From an uncultured Haemophilus sp. (GTDB lineage Bacteria; Pseudomonadota; Gammaproteobacteria; Enterobacterales; Pasteurellaceae), in NCBI GenBank assembly GCA_905205995.1, contig CAJLFU010000019.1:1-37721 (forward strand): a stretch of 37,721 nucleotides of DNA. Reading direction: 5' to 3'. This document shows, piece by piece, positions 8,545 through 16,089 of this stretch. Under the pieces are notes generated by a model that was not told where the DNA came from, searched no databases, and worked only from the letters and a program-made list of their open reading frames with translations. The position numbers and the translations under genes were made by a program. Positions within the stretch are counted from its first letter, which is position 1. Every line of letters starts with the position of its first letter.

Positions 8545-8934
8545 TTAAACACGACGTTTTTTCGGTGGACGACAACCGTTATGAGGAATCGGAGTCACAT
8601 CAGTGATGTTCGTGATACGGAAACCCGCTGCATTTAATGCACGGATTGTTGATTCACGACCCGGACCCGGACCTTTAACCATAACTTCCAAGTTCTTTAA
8701 GCCGAATTCTTTAACGATTTCAGCACAACGTTCTGCAGCAACTTGTGCAGCGAACGGGGTAGATTTACGAGAACCACGGAAACCTGAACCACCTGCTGTA
8801 GCCCAAGCTAAAGCATTACCTTGACGGTCAGTAATGGTAACGATTGTGTTATTGAAAGATGCGTGAATGTGTGCTACGCCATCTACAACTTGTTTTTTTA
8901 CACGTTTACGTGCACGAACTGGTGTTTTAGCCAT
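8545..8934 (-). CDS. rpsK: 30S ribosomal protein S11
   Basis: Small-subunit platform protein contacting mRNA near the E site. It has 129 residues, as in E. coli. Conserved segments are ASFNNTIVTITDRQGN, VKGPGPGRESTIRALN and the basic C-terminus PHNGCRPPKKRRV. Second gene of the alpha operon. Confidence 0.98.
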   Translation of the reverse strand: MAKTPVRARKRVKKQVVDGVAHIHASFNNTIVTITDRQGNALAWATAGGSGFRGSRKSTPFAAQVAAERCAEIVKEFGLKNLEVMVKGPGPGRESTIRALNAAGFRITNITDVTPIPHNGCRPPKKRRV

Positions 8935-8950
8935 TCTTTATTTACCCCGA

Positions 8951-9307
8951 CTATTTTTTGATCGGCTTACGTGGACCCTTACGGGTACGCGCATTAGTTT
9001 TAGTACGTTGACCACGTACCGGTAAACTACGACGATGACGTAAACCACGGTAACAACCTAAGTCTAAAAGACGTTTGATGTTTAGTGTTACTTCACGACG
9101 TAAGTCACCTTCAACGGTAAATTTACCAACTTCGTCACGCAGTTTGTCAATCTGCTCTTCAGACAATTCGCTGATCTTAACATCTTCAGCAATACCCGCT
9201 GCAGCACAAATGCTTTTAGAACGAGTTTTACCGATACCGTAAATTGCAGTTAAAGCGATTACAGCGTGTTTGTGATCAGGAATGTTAATGCCTGCAATAC
9301 GGGCCAC
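8951..9307 (-). CDS. rpsM: 30S ribosomal protein S13 (GTG start)
   Basis: Head protein of the small subunit that contacts the P-site tRNA and forms bridges to the large subunit. It has 118 residues, as in E. coli, starting MARIAGINIPD and ending in the basic tail with RGLRHRRSLPVRGQRT. The start codon is GTG, as I recall for E. coli rpsM. The bases directly after it (GCCCG) are predicted to take part in the S4-binding pseudoknot, and the sequence GGAGTGCATAGTGG carries the ribosome-binding site. First gene of the alpha operon. Confidence 0.97.
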   Translation of the reverse strand: MARIAGINIPDHKHAVIALTAIYGIGKTRSKSICAAAGIAEDVKISELSEEQIDKLRDEVGKFTVEGDLRREVTLNIKRLLDLGCYRGLRHRRSLPVRGQRTKTNARTRKGPRKPIKK

Positions 9308-9387
9308 TATGCACTCCTATTATTTTAACTAATTTGGTATTCTGATCTTGAAAAGCCCGTTTTCAGGATACTCAAACAGAATACCAA
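9300..9387 (-). promoter_or_regulatory. Alpha operon leader pseudoknot (S4 translational repression site)
   Basis: On the minus strand an outer stem TTGGTATTCTG/CAGAATACCAA (9377-9387 with 9334-9344) encloses an inner stem TGAAAA/TTTTCA with loop CGGGC (9355-9359). That loop can pair with GCCCG just after the rpsM GTG (9300-9304), forming a pseudoknot across the start site. The segment CTGAAAACGGGCTTTTCA and the AGGAGTGCATAGTGGCCCG start region match the E. coli S4-regulated leader as I remember it. Confidence 0.88.
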
Positions 9388-9399
9388 GGACATAAATGA

Positions 9400-9422
9400 G
9401 TTGAGTAGTATAACTACTCAAC
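9400..9422. repeat. Perfect 23-base palindrome spanning the -10 of the alpha promoter
   Basis: GTTGAGTAGT, spacer ATA, ACTACTCAAC: 10 bp arms without mismatch. The -10 hexamer (9407-9412) sits at its centre. Confidence 0.9.
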
Positions 9423-9435
9423 CGGTTCTTTGCAA
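9407..9435 (-). promoter_or_regulatory. Alpha operon promoter
   Basis: Minus strand TTGCAA (-35, 9430-9435), 17-base spacer, TATACT (-10, 9407-9412). The predicted start is near 9400, giving a leader of about 93 bases before rpsM that holds the whole pseudoknot. Its place between rpmJ and rpsM matches the E. coli alpha promoter. Confidence 0.75.
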
Positions 9436-9448
9436 GAAGAAATGTTAA

Positions 9449-9562
9449 TTAACCTTGACGTTGTTTATGTTTAGGGTCGCTGCATAATACGCGAACAACA
9501 CCTTCACGTTTAACAATTTTACAGTTACGACACATCTTCTTAACGGAAGCACGAACTTTCAT
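9449..9562 (-). CDS. rpmJ: 50S ribosomal protein L36
   Basis: Smallest protein of the large subunit, 37 residues, reading [17 protein letters not shown] and on to KHKQRQG. C11, C14, C27 and H32 form the zinc-binding set, so this is the zinc-containing type rather than the zinc-free paralogue. It lies between secY and rpsM, as in the E. coli spc operon, and ends just before the alpha operon promoter. Confidence 0.96.
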
Positions 9563-9590
9563 TGCTTATCCTTTTTACTTAAATGAACAA

Positions 9591-10916
9591 TTACTGTCCA
9601 AAACCTTTAAGGTTTGCTTTTTTTAACGCAGATTCATATTGAGACGACATTAAGTGACTCTGAACTTGCACGATAAAATCCATAATTACAACAACAACGA
9701 TTAATAAGGAAGTACCACCGAAGTAGAATTTAACATCCCATGCTGATGTCATAATATAAGGGACTAAACATACGAACGTTACATAAAGACCGCCAATTAA
9801 TGTTAATCGAGTCATTACTTTATCAATGTAACGTGATGTTTGTTCACCTGGTCTAATTCCTGGGATAAATGCACCAGATTTTTTTAGATTATCTGCTGTA
9901 TCACGTGGATTATATTGCATTGCAGTATAGAAGAAACTGAAGAAAATAATCGCTACCGCATAAACAAGAAGATATAAAGGTTGTCCAGGATTCAACAACA
10001 TTGATAAGTCATTTAACCACTCAAACTTATCATTTTGACCAAACCATTGTGTCAATGTGGCAGGGAATAAAATAATGCTTGAAGCAAAAATTGCTGGCAT
10101 TACGTTTGCCATATTAACTTTTAATGGTAAGTGAGTTGAATGACCACCTAAAATTTGACGTCCTTGTTGACGCTTAGCATATTCAACACGAATTCTACGT
10201 TGTCCACGTTCTACGAAGACAACAAAATAAGTTACTGCAAAAACAATAGCAGCGATTAGTAGAAGAACTAAAGGATGCATTTGTCCTTGACGAGCTTGCT
10301 CAACTGTTTCGATGATTGCATGTGGCAATCCTGCAACAATACCACCAAAAACAAGAATTGAGATACCGTTACCAATACCTCTTTCAGTAATTTGCTCACC
10401 TAACCACATTAAGAACATGGTTCCGGTCACAAGACTCACTACTGCAGTGAAGTAAAAAGTAAAACCGATATTTGGCACTAACTGTGGCAACATATTCGGT
10501 AAACCGGTAGAAATTGCGATAGCTTGGATAGTAGCAAAAACCACCGTTGCATAACGAGTATACTTGGTGATTTTTCTTTGTCCTGCTGCGCCTTCTTTCT
10601 TCAATTCTGCTAAAGCAGGTGAAACCGTAGCAAGCAATTGCATCACGATAGATGCCGAGATATACGGCATAATACCTAATGCTAAAATTGATGCTCGGCT
10701 CAATGCACCACCAGAGAACATGTTTAACATATCAATGATGGTGCCTTTTTGTTGTTCAACTAATTGAGCTAGCACGGCGGCATCAATACCAGGAAGCGGA
10801 ATAAAAGAACCAATACGATAAACGATAAGTGCACCTAATACAAAAAGCAATCTGCTTTTTAGTTCACCAGTACCACTATTAGTACTTCTGCTTTGATAAC
10901 CTGGTTGTTTAGCCAT
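9591..10916 (-). CDS. secY: Protein translocase subunit SecY
   Basis: Channel-forming subunit of the SecYEG translocon in the inner membrane. 441 residues with ten predicted membrane segments. The N-terminal hydrophobic stretch with RIGSFIPLPGID, the plug-region segment MFSGGALSRASILALGIMP and the cytoplasmic loop YNPRDTADNLKKSGAFIPG are visible. It is downstream of rplO in the spc operon with a gap of only 7 bases. FtsY, encoded at 22111-23568, delivers ribosomes to this channel. Confidence 0.98.
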   Translation of the reverse strand: MAKQPGYQSRSTNSGTGELKSRLLFVLGALIVYRIGSFIPLPGIDAAVLAQLVEQQKGTIIDMLNMFSGGALSRASILALGIMPYISASIVMQLLATVSPALAELKKEGAAGQRKITKYTRYATVVFATIQAIAISTGLPNMLPQLVPNIGFTFYFTAVVSLVTGTMFLMWLGEQITERGIGNGISILVFGGIVAGLPHAIIETVEQARQGQMHPLVLLLIAAIVFAVTYFVVFVERGQRRIRVEYAKRQQGRQILGGHSTHLPLKVNMANVMPAIFASSIILFPATLTQWFGQNDKFEWLNDLSMLLNPGQPLYLLVYAVAIIFFSFFYTAMQYNPRDTADNLKKSGAFIPGIRPGEQTSRYIDKVMTRLTLIGGLYVTFVCLVPYIMTSAWDVKFYFGGTSLLIVVVVIMDFIVQVQSHLMSSQYESALKKANLKGFGQ

Positions 10917-10923
10917 TTGCTAA

Positions 10924-11358
10924 TTATTCCTCAACTGAACCGCCAGCAGCTTCGATCGCTGCTTTTGCACCTTTAGTTACACGTAAACCACGTACAGTAA
11001 CTGCAGATTTCACTTCACCAGCTAAGATAACTTTAGCGAATTGAATATCTTTAGTTAAAATGTTTGCAGCTTTTAATGCTTCTAAAGTGACAACATTTCC
11101 TTCAACTTTTGTTAATTCGTTTAAACGAACTTCAGCAGTTACAGCTGATTTCATTGAAGTGAAACCAAATTTTGGTAAACGACGGTATAATGGCATTTGA
11201 CCACCCTCGAAACCACGACGAACACCGCCGCCAGTACGAGATTTTTGACCTTTATGACCACGACCACCAGTTTTTCCTAAACCTGAACCAATACCACGAC
11301 CAAGGCGTTTTGCACTGTGCTTAGCACCTTCAGCCGGAGATAGAGTATTTAAACGCAT
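10924..11358 (-). CDS. rplO: 50S ribosomal protein L15
   Basis: Late-assembling large-subunit protein, 144 residues as in E. coli. It starts MRLNTLSPAEGAKHSAKRLG, followed by the glycine/lysine-rich extension GRGIGSGLGKTGGRGHKGQ that reaches into the 23S rRNA core. It lies between rpmD and secY, 4 bases after rpmD. Confidence 0.98.
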   Translation of the reverse strand: MRLNTLSPAEGAKHSAKRLGRGIGSGLGKTGGRGHKGQKSRTGGGVRRGFEGGQMPLYRRLPKFGFTSMKSAVTAEVRLNELTKVEGNVVTLEALKAANILTKDIQFAKVILAGEVKSAVTVRGLRVTKGAKAAIEAAGGSVEE

Positions 11359-11362
11359 TCTC

Positions 11363-11542
11363 TTACTCCTCCACTTTAACCATGTATGAAACTTGGTTAA
11401 TCATACCACGTACTGCCGGAGTATCGATTAACTCAACAGTATGGTGCATATGGCGAAGACCAAGACCACGCAAGGTAGCTTTGTGCTTCGGTAAACGAGC
11501 AATTGAGCTACGAACTTGAGTTACTTTAATAGTTTTAGCCAT
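11363..11542 (-). CDS. rpmD: 50S ribosomal protein L30
   Basis: 59-residue large-subunit protein, the same length as in E. coli. A TTG two codons upstream is in frame, but the ATG at 11542 gives the standard N-terminus [20 protein letters not shown], so I chose it. Ends [13 protein letters not shown]. The start lies 6 bases after the rpsE stop. Confidence 0.96.
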
Positions 11543-11548
11543 TATCAA

Positions 11549-12049
11549 TTACCCCAAAATTTCATCAACGGTTTTGCCACGTTTAGCAGCAACCATTTCT
11601 GGTGATTTCATATTTGCTAATGCATCAATAGTTGCACGAACAACGTTGATTGGGTTGGTTGAACCATACGCTTTAGAAAGAACGTTACGTACACCAGCAA
11701 CTTCTAACACTGAACGCATTGCACCACCTGCGATGATACCTGTACCTTCGCTAGCTGGTTGCATAAATACGCGAGAACCAGTGTGAACACCTTTAACTGG
11801 GTGTTGTAATGTACCGTCATTTAAAGCGACATTAATCATATTGCGACGTGCTTTTTCCATCGCTTTTTGGATCGCTGCCGGAACTTCGCGAGCTTTACCA
11901 TAACCAAAACCTACGCGACCGTTACCATCGCCTACTACTGTTAAAGCAGTAAAGCTCATAATACGACCACCTTTTACAGTTTTTGATACACGGTTTACTG
12001 CGATTAGCTTCTCTTGCAGTTCACCAGCTTGTTTTTCGATGTTTGACAT
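11549..12049 (-). CDS. rpsE: 30S ribosomal protein S5
   Basis: Small-subunit protein at the mRNA entry and decoding region, 166 residues against 167 in E. coli. The S5 RNA-binding segment (KGGRIMSFTALTVVGDGNG) and the GTGIIAGGAMRSVLEVAGV segment are visible. Lies between rplR and rpmD in the spc operon. Confidence 0.98.
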   Translation of the reverse strand: MSNIEKQAGELQEKLIAVNRVSKTVKGGRIMSFTALTVVGDGNGRVGFGYGKAREVPAAIQKAMEKARRNMINVALNDGTLQHPVKGVHTGSRVFMQPASEGTGIIAGGAMRSVLEVAGVRNVLSKAYGSTNPINVVRATIDALANMKSPEMVAAKRGKTVDEILG

Positions 12050-12063
12050 CTCAATTTACCTCA

Positions 12064-12417
12064 TTAGAACTGTAGACCAGCTTCACGTGCAGCGTCCGCT
12101 AAAGTTTGGACACGACCATGATATTTAAAACCGGAACGGTCAAAAGCAACGTCTTTAACGCCTTTTGCTAATGCGCGCTCAGCAACAAGTTTACCTACTA
12201 CTGCTGCGGCATCTTTATTACCGGTATATTTAACTTGCTCACGAATTGCTTTTTCAACAGTTGAAGCAGCGGCAAGCACTTCTGAACCGTTTGGTGCAAT
12301 AACTTGTGCGTAGATATGACGCGGAGTACGGTGAATAACTAGACGAGTTACACCTTGCTCTCTCATCATATGACGTGCACGAGCTGCACGACGGATACGA
12401 GCTGATTTCTTATCCAT
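12064..12417 (-). CDS. rplR: 50S ribosomal protein L18
   Basis: 5S rRNA-binding protein of the central protuberance, 117 residues as in E. coli. Starts MDKKSARIRRAARARHMM. The conserved HRTPRHIYAQVI and DRSGFKYHGRVQTLADAARE segments are present. It acts with L5, also encoded in this operon. Confidence 0.98.
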   Translation of the reverse strand: MDKKSARIRRAARARHMMREQGVTRLVIHRTPRHIYAQVIAPNGSEVLAAASTVEKAIREQVKYTGNKDAAAVVGKLVAERALAKGVKDVAFDRSGFKYHGRVQTLADAAREAGLQF

Positions 12418-12430
12418 AGTGTTACCTTAA

Positions 12431-12964
12431 TTATTTCTTCTTAGCCTCTTTCATACGTACTACTTCATCAGAGTAACGTACACCTTTACCTTTATAAGGT
12501 TCAGGACGGCGATAAGCGCGAATATCTGCTGCAACTTGACCAATTAACTGCTTGTCTGCACCTTTTAAAACGATTTCCGTTTGTGAAGGGCATTCTGCAG
12601 TAATACCTGCTGGTAAAGTGTGCTCCACAGGGTGAGAGAAACCTAAACTTAATGCAACTGCGTTGCCTTTAATTTGAGCTCTGTAACCAACACCCACTAG
12701 TTGTAATTTCTTAGTGAAGCCTTCAGTAACACCGATAACCATTGCATTAACTAATGCACGAGCTGTACCCGATTGAGCATTCGCTTCAACAAAACCTTCA
12801 CGTGGAGTGAAAGTAAATTGACCATTATCTTGTTTAACTTCAACTGAATTATGAATTGTGCGAGATAACTCGCCATTTTTACCTTTTACTGTTAATAGCT
12901 GACCGTCGAGTTTAACTTCAACGCCGGCAGGAATATTAACAGGTGCCTTTGCAACACGAGACAT
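12431..12964 (-). CDS. rplF: 50S ribosomal protein L6
   Basis: Large-subunit protein near the factor-binding region, 177 residues as in E. coli, made of two similar halves. Begins MSRVAKAPVNIPAGVEV and ends in the family signature RPEPYKGKGVRYSDEVVR followed by a Lys-rich tail. Lies between rpsH and rplR. Confidence 0.98.
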   Translation of the reverse strand: MSRVAKAPVNIPAGVEVKLDGQLLTVKGKNGELSRTIHNSVEVKQDNGQFTFTPREGFVEANAQSGTARALVNAMVIGVTEGFTKKLQLVGVGYRAQIKGNAVALSLGFSHPVEHTLPAGITAECPSQTEIVLKGADKQLIGQVAADIRAYRRPEPYKGKGVRYSDEVVRMKEAKKK

Positions 12965-12979
12965 TTTCCTACCCCTCTA

Positions 12980-13372
12980 TTAAGCTACGTAACAGATGAT
13001 CTCACCGCCTAAGCCCGCTTGACGAGCTGCACGGTCAGTCATAACACCTTTAGATGTAGAAATTACAGCAACACCTAAACCACCCATAACTTTTGGTAAT
13101 TCGTCTTTACGTTTGTAAATACGAAGACCAGGACGGCTTACACGTTGGATGCTTTCTACAACCGGTTTGCCTTGGAAATATTTTAAAGTAATTTCCAATT
13201 CAGGTTTTGCACCTTCTAAAACTTTAACGCTTTCGATATAACCTTCAGCAGCTAATACGTTGGCAATTGCCACTTTTAGCTTGGAAGAAGGCATATTGAT
13301 TGCAACTTTGTTCGCAGCTTGACCGTTACGAATACGAGTCAACATATCTGCGATTGGATCTTGCATACTCAT
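12980..13372 (-). CDS. rpsH: 30S ribosomal protein S8
   Basis: Primary 16S rRNA-binding protein and, in E. coli, the translational repressor of the spc operon. 130 residues as in E. coli. Starts MSMQDPIADMLTRIRNGQ and ends with the conserved STSKGVMTDRAARQAGLGGE block. A likely mRNA target is the rplE start region, where the nucleotide sequence closely resembles the E. coli S8 site. Confidence 0.98.
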   Translation of the reverse strand: MSMQDPIADMLTRIRNGQAANKVAINMPSSKLKVAIANVLAAEGYIESVKVLEGAKPELEITLKYFQGKPVVESIQRVSRPGLRIYKRKDELPKVMGGLGVAVISTSKGVMTDRAARQAGLGGEIICYVA

Positions 13373-13408
13373 TGTACTTTTTCTCCGATTCCAAAATAAA
13401 GTGGTATA

Positions 13409-13714
13409 TTACCAGCTCGCTTTTTTAAGGCCTGGGATCTCACCGCGCATAGCAGCTTCACGAACCTTAATACGGCTTAAACCAAACTTACGTAAAACGC
13501 CGTGAGGACGTCCAGTTTGGCGGCAACGGTTACGTTGACGACTAGGGCTAGAATCACGTGGTAAAGTTTGTAACTTTAACACTGCATTCCAACGATCTTC
13601 GTCAGAGGCATTGACATCAGAAATGATTTTCTTTAATTCTGCGCGTTTAGCGAAGAATTTTTCAGCCAATTTAACGCGTTTTACATCGCGTGCTTTCATT
13701 GATTGTTTTGCCAT
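13409..13714 (-). CDS. rpsN: 30S ribosomal protein S14
   Basis: Head protein of the small subunit, 101 residues as in E. coli. This is the long, zinc-independent form: it has a single cysteine (RNRCRQTGRPHG) instead of the four-cysteine zinc ribbon of short S14. Ends AAMRGEIPGLKKASW. Lies between rplE and rpsH. Confidence 0.98.
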   Translation of the reverse strand: MAKQSMKARDVKRVKLAEKFFAKRAELKKIISDVNASDEDRWNAVLKLQTLPRDSSPSRQRNRCRQTGRPHGVLRKFGLSRIKVREAAMRGEIPGLKKASW

Positions 13715-13725
13715 TATAACCTGCC

Positions 13726-14265
13726 TTATTTACGGAATGGGAAATTAAAGGCAGCAAGTAGTGCTTGACCTTCTTCATCATTCTTAGCAGTAGTTGTGAT
13801 AGTGATATCTAAACCACGTACACGATCTACTTTATCGTAATCGATTTCAGGGAAGATGATTTGTTCACGCACACCCATGCTGTAGTTACCACGACCATCA
13901 AATGATTTCGCGCTTAAACCGCGGAAGTCACGAATACGTGGAACAGCAATTGTAATTAAACGTTCAAAGAACTCCCACATACGCTCACCGCGTAGTGTTA
14001 CTTTACAACCGATTGGATATCCCTGACGGATTTTAAAGCCAGCAACAGATTTACGAGCTTTAGTTACTAAAGGTTTTTGACCGCTAATTGCTGCTAAGTC
14101 CGCTACTGCGTTGTCTAGCAATTTCTTATCGGTCAATGCTTCACCCACACCCATATTCAGGGTAATCTTTTCGATTCGTGGGACTTGCATGACAGATTTG
14201 TAGCCGAATTTATTTTTTAACTCGTTTACTACTTGATCTCTGTAGTAATCATGCAGTTTCGCCAT
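13726..14265 (-). CDS. rplE: 50S ribosomal protein L5
   Basis: 5S rRNA-binding protein of the central protuberance that contacts the P-site tRNA. 179 residues as in E. coli. MAKLHDYYRDQVV at the start and VPRIRDFRGLSAKSFDGRGN in the middle are diagnostic. The DNA around the start codon is nearly the same as in E. coli, where S8 binds to repress translation. Confidence 0.98.
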   Translation of the reverse strand: MAKLHDYYRDQVVNELKNKFGYKSVMQVPRIEKITLNMGVGEALTDKKLLDNAVADLAAISGQKPLVTKARKSVAGFKIRQGYPIGCKVTLRGERMWEFFERLITIAVPRIRDFRGLSAKSFDGRGNYSMGVREQIIFPEIDYDKVDRVRGLDITITTTAKNDEEGQALLAAFNFPFRK

Positions 14266-14273
14266 CGCATTAC
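14245..14273 (-). promoter_or_regulatory. Putative S8 binding site at the rplE start
   Basis: Minus-strand sequence around the rplE ATG can fold GTAAT-GC with GC-(ATG)-ATTAC, closing a loop that holds the start codon. The stretch GCGATGGCGAAACTGCATGA is like the E. coli spc mRNA target of S8 as I remember it. Confidence 0.6.
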
Positions 14274-14282
14274 TCCAGTTTG

Positions 14283-14594
14283 TTAGATAATTTCATTGTT
14301 AGATTTGAAGAAACGTACTTTTTTGCCATCTTCGAATCTAAAACCTACACGGTCAGCTTTGTTTGTTTTTGGATTGAAAATCGCAACGTTAGAAGCATCG
14401 ATAGCCGCTTCTTTTTTCACTAAACCACCAGCTTGTCCTAAAGCAGGAACTGGTTTTTCATGTTTAGTGATGATGTTGATACCTTCAACAAACACTTTAC
14501 CGTTTGGTAACACTTTAGTTACCTTGCCACGCTTGCCTTTGTCTTTACCGGCAAGTACGATTACTTCATCGTTTTGACGAATTTTTGCAGCCAT
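14283..14594 (-). CDS. rplX: 50S ribosomal protein L24
   Basis: Assembly-initiator protein of the large subunit, located near the exit tunnel. 103 residues against 104 in E. coli. The KOW motif is at the N-terminus (VIVLAGKDKGKRGKVTKVL, about 12-30). Second gene of the spc operon, between rplN and rplE. Confidence 0.98.
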   Translation of the reverse strand: MAAKIRQNDEVIVLAGKDKGKRGKVTKVLPNGKVFVEGINIITKHEKPVPALGQAGGLVKKEAAIDASNVAIFNPKTNKADRVGFRFEDGKKVRFFKSNNEII

Positions 14595-14607
14595 TTCTCA
14601 CTTCTCC

Positions 14608-14979
14608 TTACAGTACTTCTGGTGCCAAAGAAATGATCTTCATGAATTTCTCAGAACGAAGTTCACGAGTCACCGGTCCAAAAATACGAGTACCGATTGG
14701 TTGCTCTGTGTTATTGTTTAAAATTACACAAGCGTTACCATCGAAGCGAATGACTGATCCGTCTGGGCGACGAACACCCTTCTTGGTGCGCACAACAACT
14801 GCTTTTAATACATCACCTTTTTTAACTTTACCGCGTGGAATTGCTTCTTTCACAGTAACTTTGATGATATCACCAATAGCAGCATAACGACGGTGCGATC
14901 CACCTAGAACCTTGATACACATTACGCTGCGAGCACCTGAGTTATCGGCAACATCCAGCATAGTCTGTTCTTGGATCAT
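14608..14979 (-). CDS. rplN: 50S ribosomal protein L14
   Basis: Large-subunit protein at the subunit interface, 123 residues as in E. coli. Begins MIQEQTMLDVADNSGARSVM and contains KGDVLKAVVVRTKKGVRR. GGAG lies 8 bases before the ATG. First gene of the spc operon, preceded by its own promoter and a folded leader of about 80 bases. Confidence 0.98.
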   Translation of the reverse strand: MIQEQTMLDVADNSGARSVMCIKVLGGSHRRYAAIGDIIKVTVKEAIPRGKVKKGDVLKAVVVRTKKGVRRPDGSVIRFDGNACVILNNNTEQPIGTRIFGPVTRELRSEKFMKIISLAPEVL

Positions 14980-15008
14980 ATTTTATGCTCCGTTAAGTTA
15001 ATAATACA

Positions 15009-15060
15009 CCCTTGCGGGACGAACCTACCCATACCTTATAAAGATATATGGCGGATAGGT
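15009..15060 (-). promoter_or_regulatory. Structured 5' leader of the spc operon
   Basis: Two minus-strand hairpins. The first (15060 to 15023) pairs ACCTA/TAGGT, CC/GG and CATA/TATG, with small bulges. The second is CCC-GCAA-GGG (15009-15018), a three-pair stem closed by a GNRA tetraloop. With the predicted start near 15059 the first hairpin would sit at the very 5' end of the mRNA. No matching regulatory family is known to me. Confidence 0.5.
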
Positions 15061-15065
15061 GGCGG

Positions 15066-15094
15066 AGTTTACCAAAATCAAGCTATAAACGCAA
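15066..15094 (-). promoter_or_regulatory. Putative spc operon promoter
   Basis: Minus strand TTGCGT (-35, 15089-15094), 17-base spacer, TAAACT (-10, 15066-15071), between the rpsQ terminator and rplN. Placement agrees with the E. coli spc promoter; the hexamers are moderate matches. Confidence 0.55.
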
Positions 15095-15171
15095 TCAAAA
15101 TTTTATACTTAAATCAGAGTGTTTAAAGAGCGGTCAAATTTTTATGACTTTTTAGCAAACTTTGGAAAGAA

Positions 15172-15201
15172 AAAAGCCAACGGTATAAACCATTGGCTTT
15201 T
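15172..15201 (-). terminator. Terminator after rpsQ, S10/spc operon boundary
   Basis: Minus strand AAAAGCCAATGG, loop TTTATA, CCGTTGGCTTTT with one mismatch, followed by more Ts. It separates the S10 operon from the spc operon. Confidence 0.85.
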
Positions 15202-15217
15202 ATTTTTAACTTGTTAA

Positions 15218-15475
15218 TTAAGCAATAACTGCTTTCTCAACAACACGAACTAAAGTCCAAGATTTGGTTTTAGAAAGAGGACGACATTCGCGAATCTCTA
15301 CTACATCACCTAATTTGGCTTCGTTGTTCTCATCGTGTACGTGTAATTTAGTTGTACGACGGATAAATTTACCGTATAACGGGTGTTTTACCTTACGTTC
15401 AATAGCAACAACGAAAGATTTTTCCATTTTGTCGCTAACAACTTTACCTTGTACGCTACGAATTTTATCAGTCAT
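15218..15475 (-). CDS. rpsQ: 30S ribosomal protein S17
   Basis: Early-binding small-subunit protein with an OB fold, 85 residues against 84 in E. coli. Contains GKVVSDKMEKSFVVAIER and GDVVEIRECRPLSKTKSW. Last gene of the S10 operon; its start overlaps the rpmC stop by one base. Confidence 0.98.
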   Translation of the reverse strand: MTDKIRSVQGKVVSDKMEKSFVVAIERKVKHPLYGKFIRRTTKLHVHDENNEAKLGDVVEIRECRPLSKTKSWTLVRVVEKAVIA

Positions 15476-15666
15476 TACTCACCCGCCTTCTCAGTTAAAA
15501 TGGTTTTAACGCGTGCGATATCACGACGCACTTGTTTAGCCTGATGGGTTTGTTGAAGCTGACCGGTGGCTGTTTGCATACGCAATTTGAATTGTTCACC
15601 TAAAAGGTTCACTAATTCATCATTCAGCTCTTCAACACTTTTTGTACGTAAATCTTGAGCTTTCAT
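15475..15666 (-). CDS. rpmC: 50S ribosomal protein L29
   Basis: 63-residue two-helix protein next to the exit tunnel, the same length as in E. coli. Starts MKAQDLRTKSVEELNDELV. It overlaps rplP and rpsQ by one base on each side, indicating translational coupling. Confidence 0.97.
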   Translation of the reverse strand: MKAQDLRTKSVEELNDELVNLLGEQFKLRMQTATGQLQQTHQAKQVRRDIARVKTILTEKAGE

Positions 15667-16076
15667 TACATCACCGTCTTAGTTACGAAGGTAGTCTTGA
15701 TTGGCAATTTAGCAGCTGCTAATGCAAATGCTTGTCTTGCGATCTCTTCAGACACACCATCCATTTCATAAAGTACTTTACCCGGTTGGATTAAGGCTAC
15801 CCAGTACTCAACGTTACCTTTACCTTTACCCATACGGACTTCTAATGGTTTTTCAGTAATTGGTTTATCTGGGAAAACACGGATCCAGATTTTACCTTGA
15901 CGTTTAACTGCACGTGTCATTGCACGACGAGCCGCTTCAATTTGACGAGCGGTTAAACGACCACGACCAACTGCTTTTAACCCGAATGTACCGAAGCTGA
16001 CTTCAGTACCACCCGCGATACCACGGTTACGGCCTTTGTGAACTTTACGGAATTTTGTACGTTTTGGTTGCAACAT
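15666..16076 (-). CDS. rplP: 50S ribosomal protein L16
   Basis: Large-subunit protein that helps position A-site tRNA, 136 residues as in E. coli. Starts MLQPKRTKFRKVHKGRNRG and contains RGRLTARQIEAARRAMTR. Lies between rpsC and rpmC. Confidence 0.98.
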   Translation of the reverse strand: MLQPKRTKFRKVHKGRNRGIAGGTEVSFGTFGLKAVGRGRLTARQIEAARRAMTRAVKRQGKIWIRVFPDKPITEKPLEVRMGKGKGNVEYWVALIQPGKVLYEMDGVSEEIARQAFALAAAKLPIKTTFVTKTVM

Positions 16077-16089
16077 TTAGCGTTTCTCC

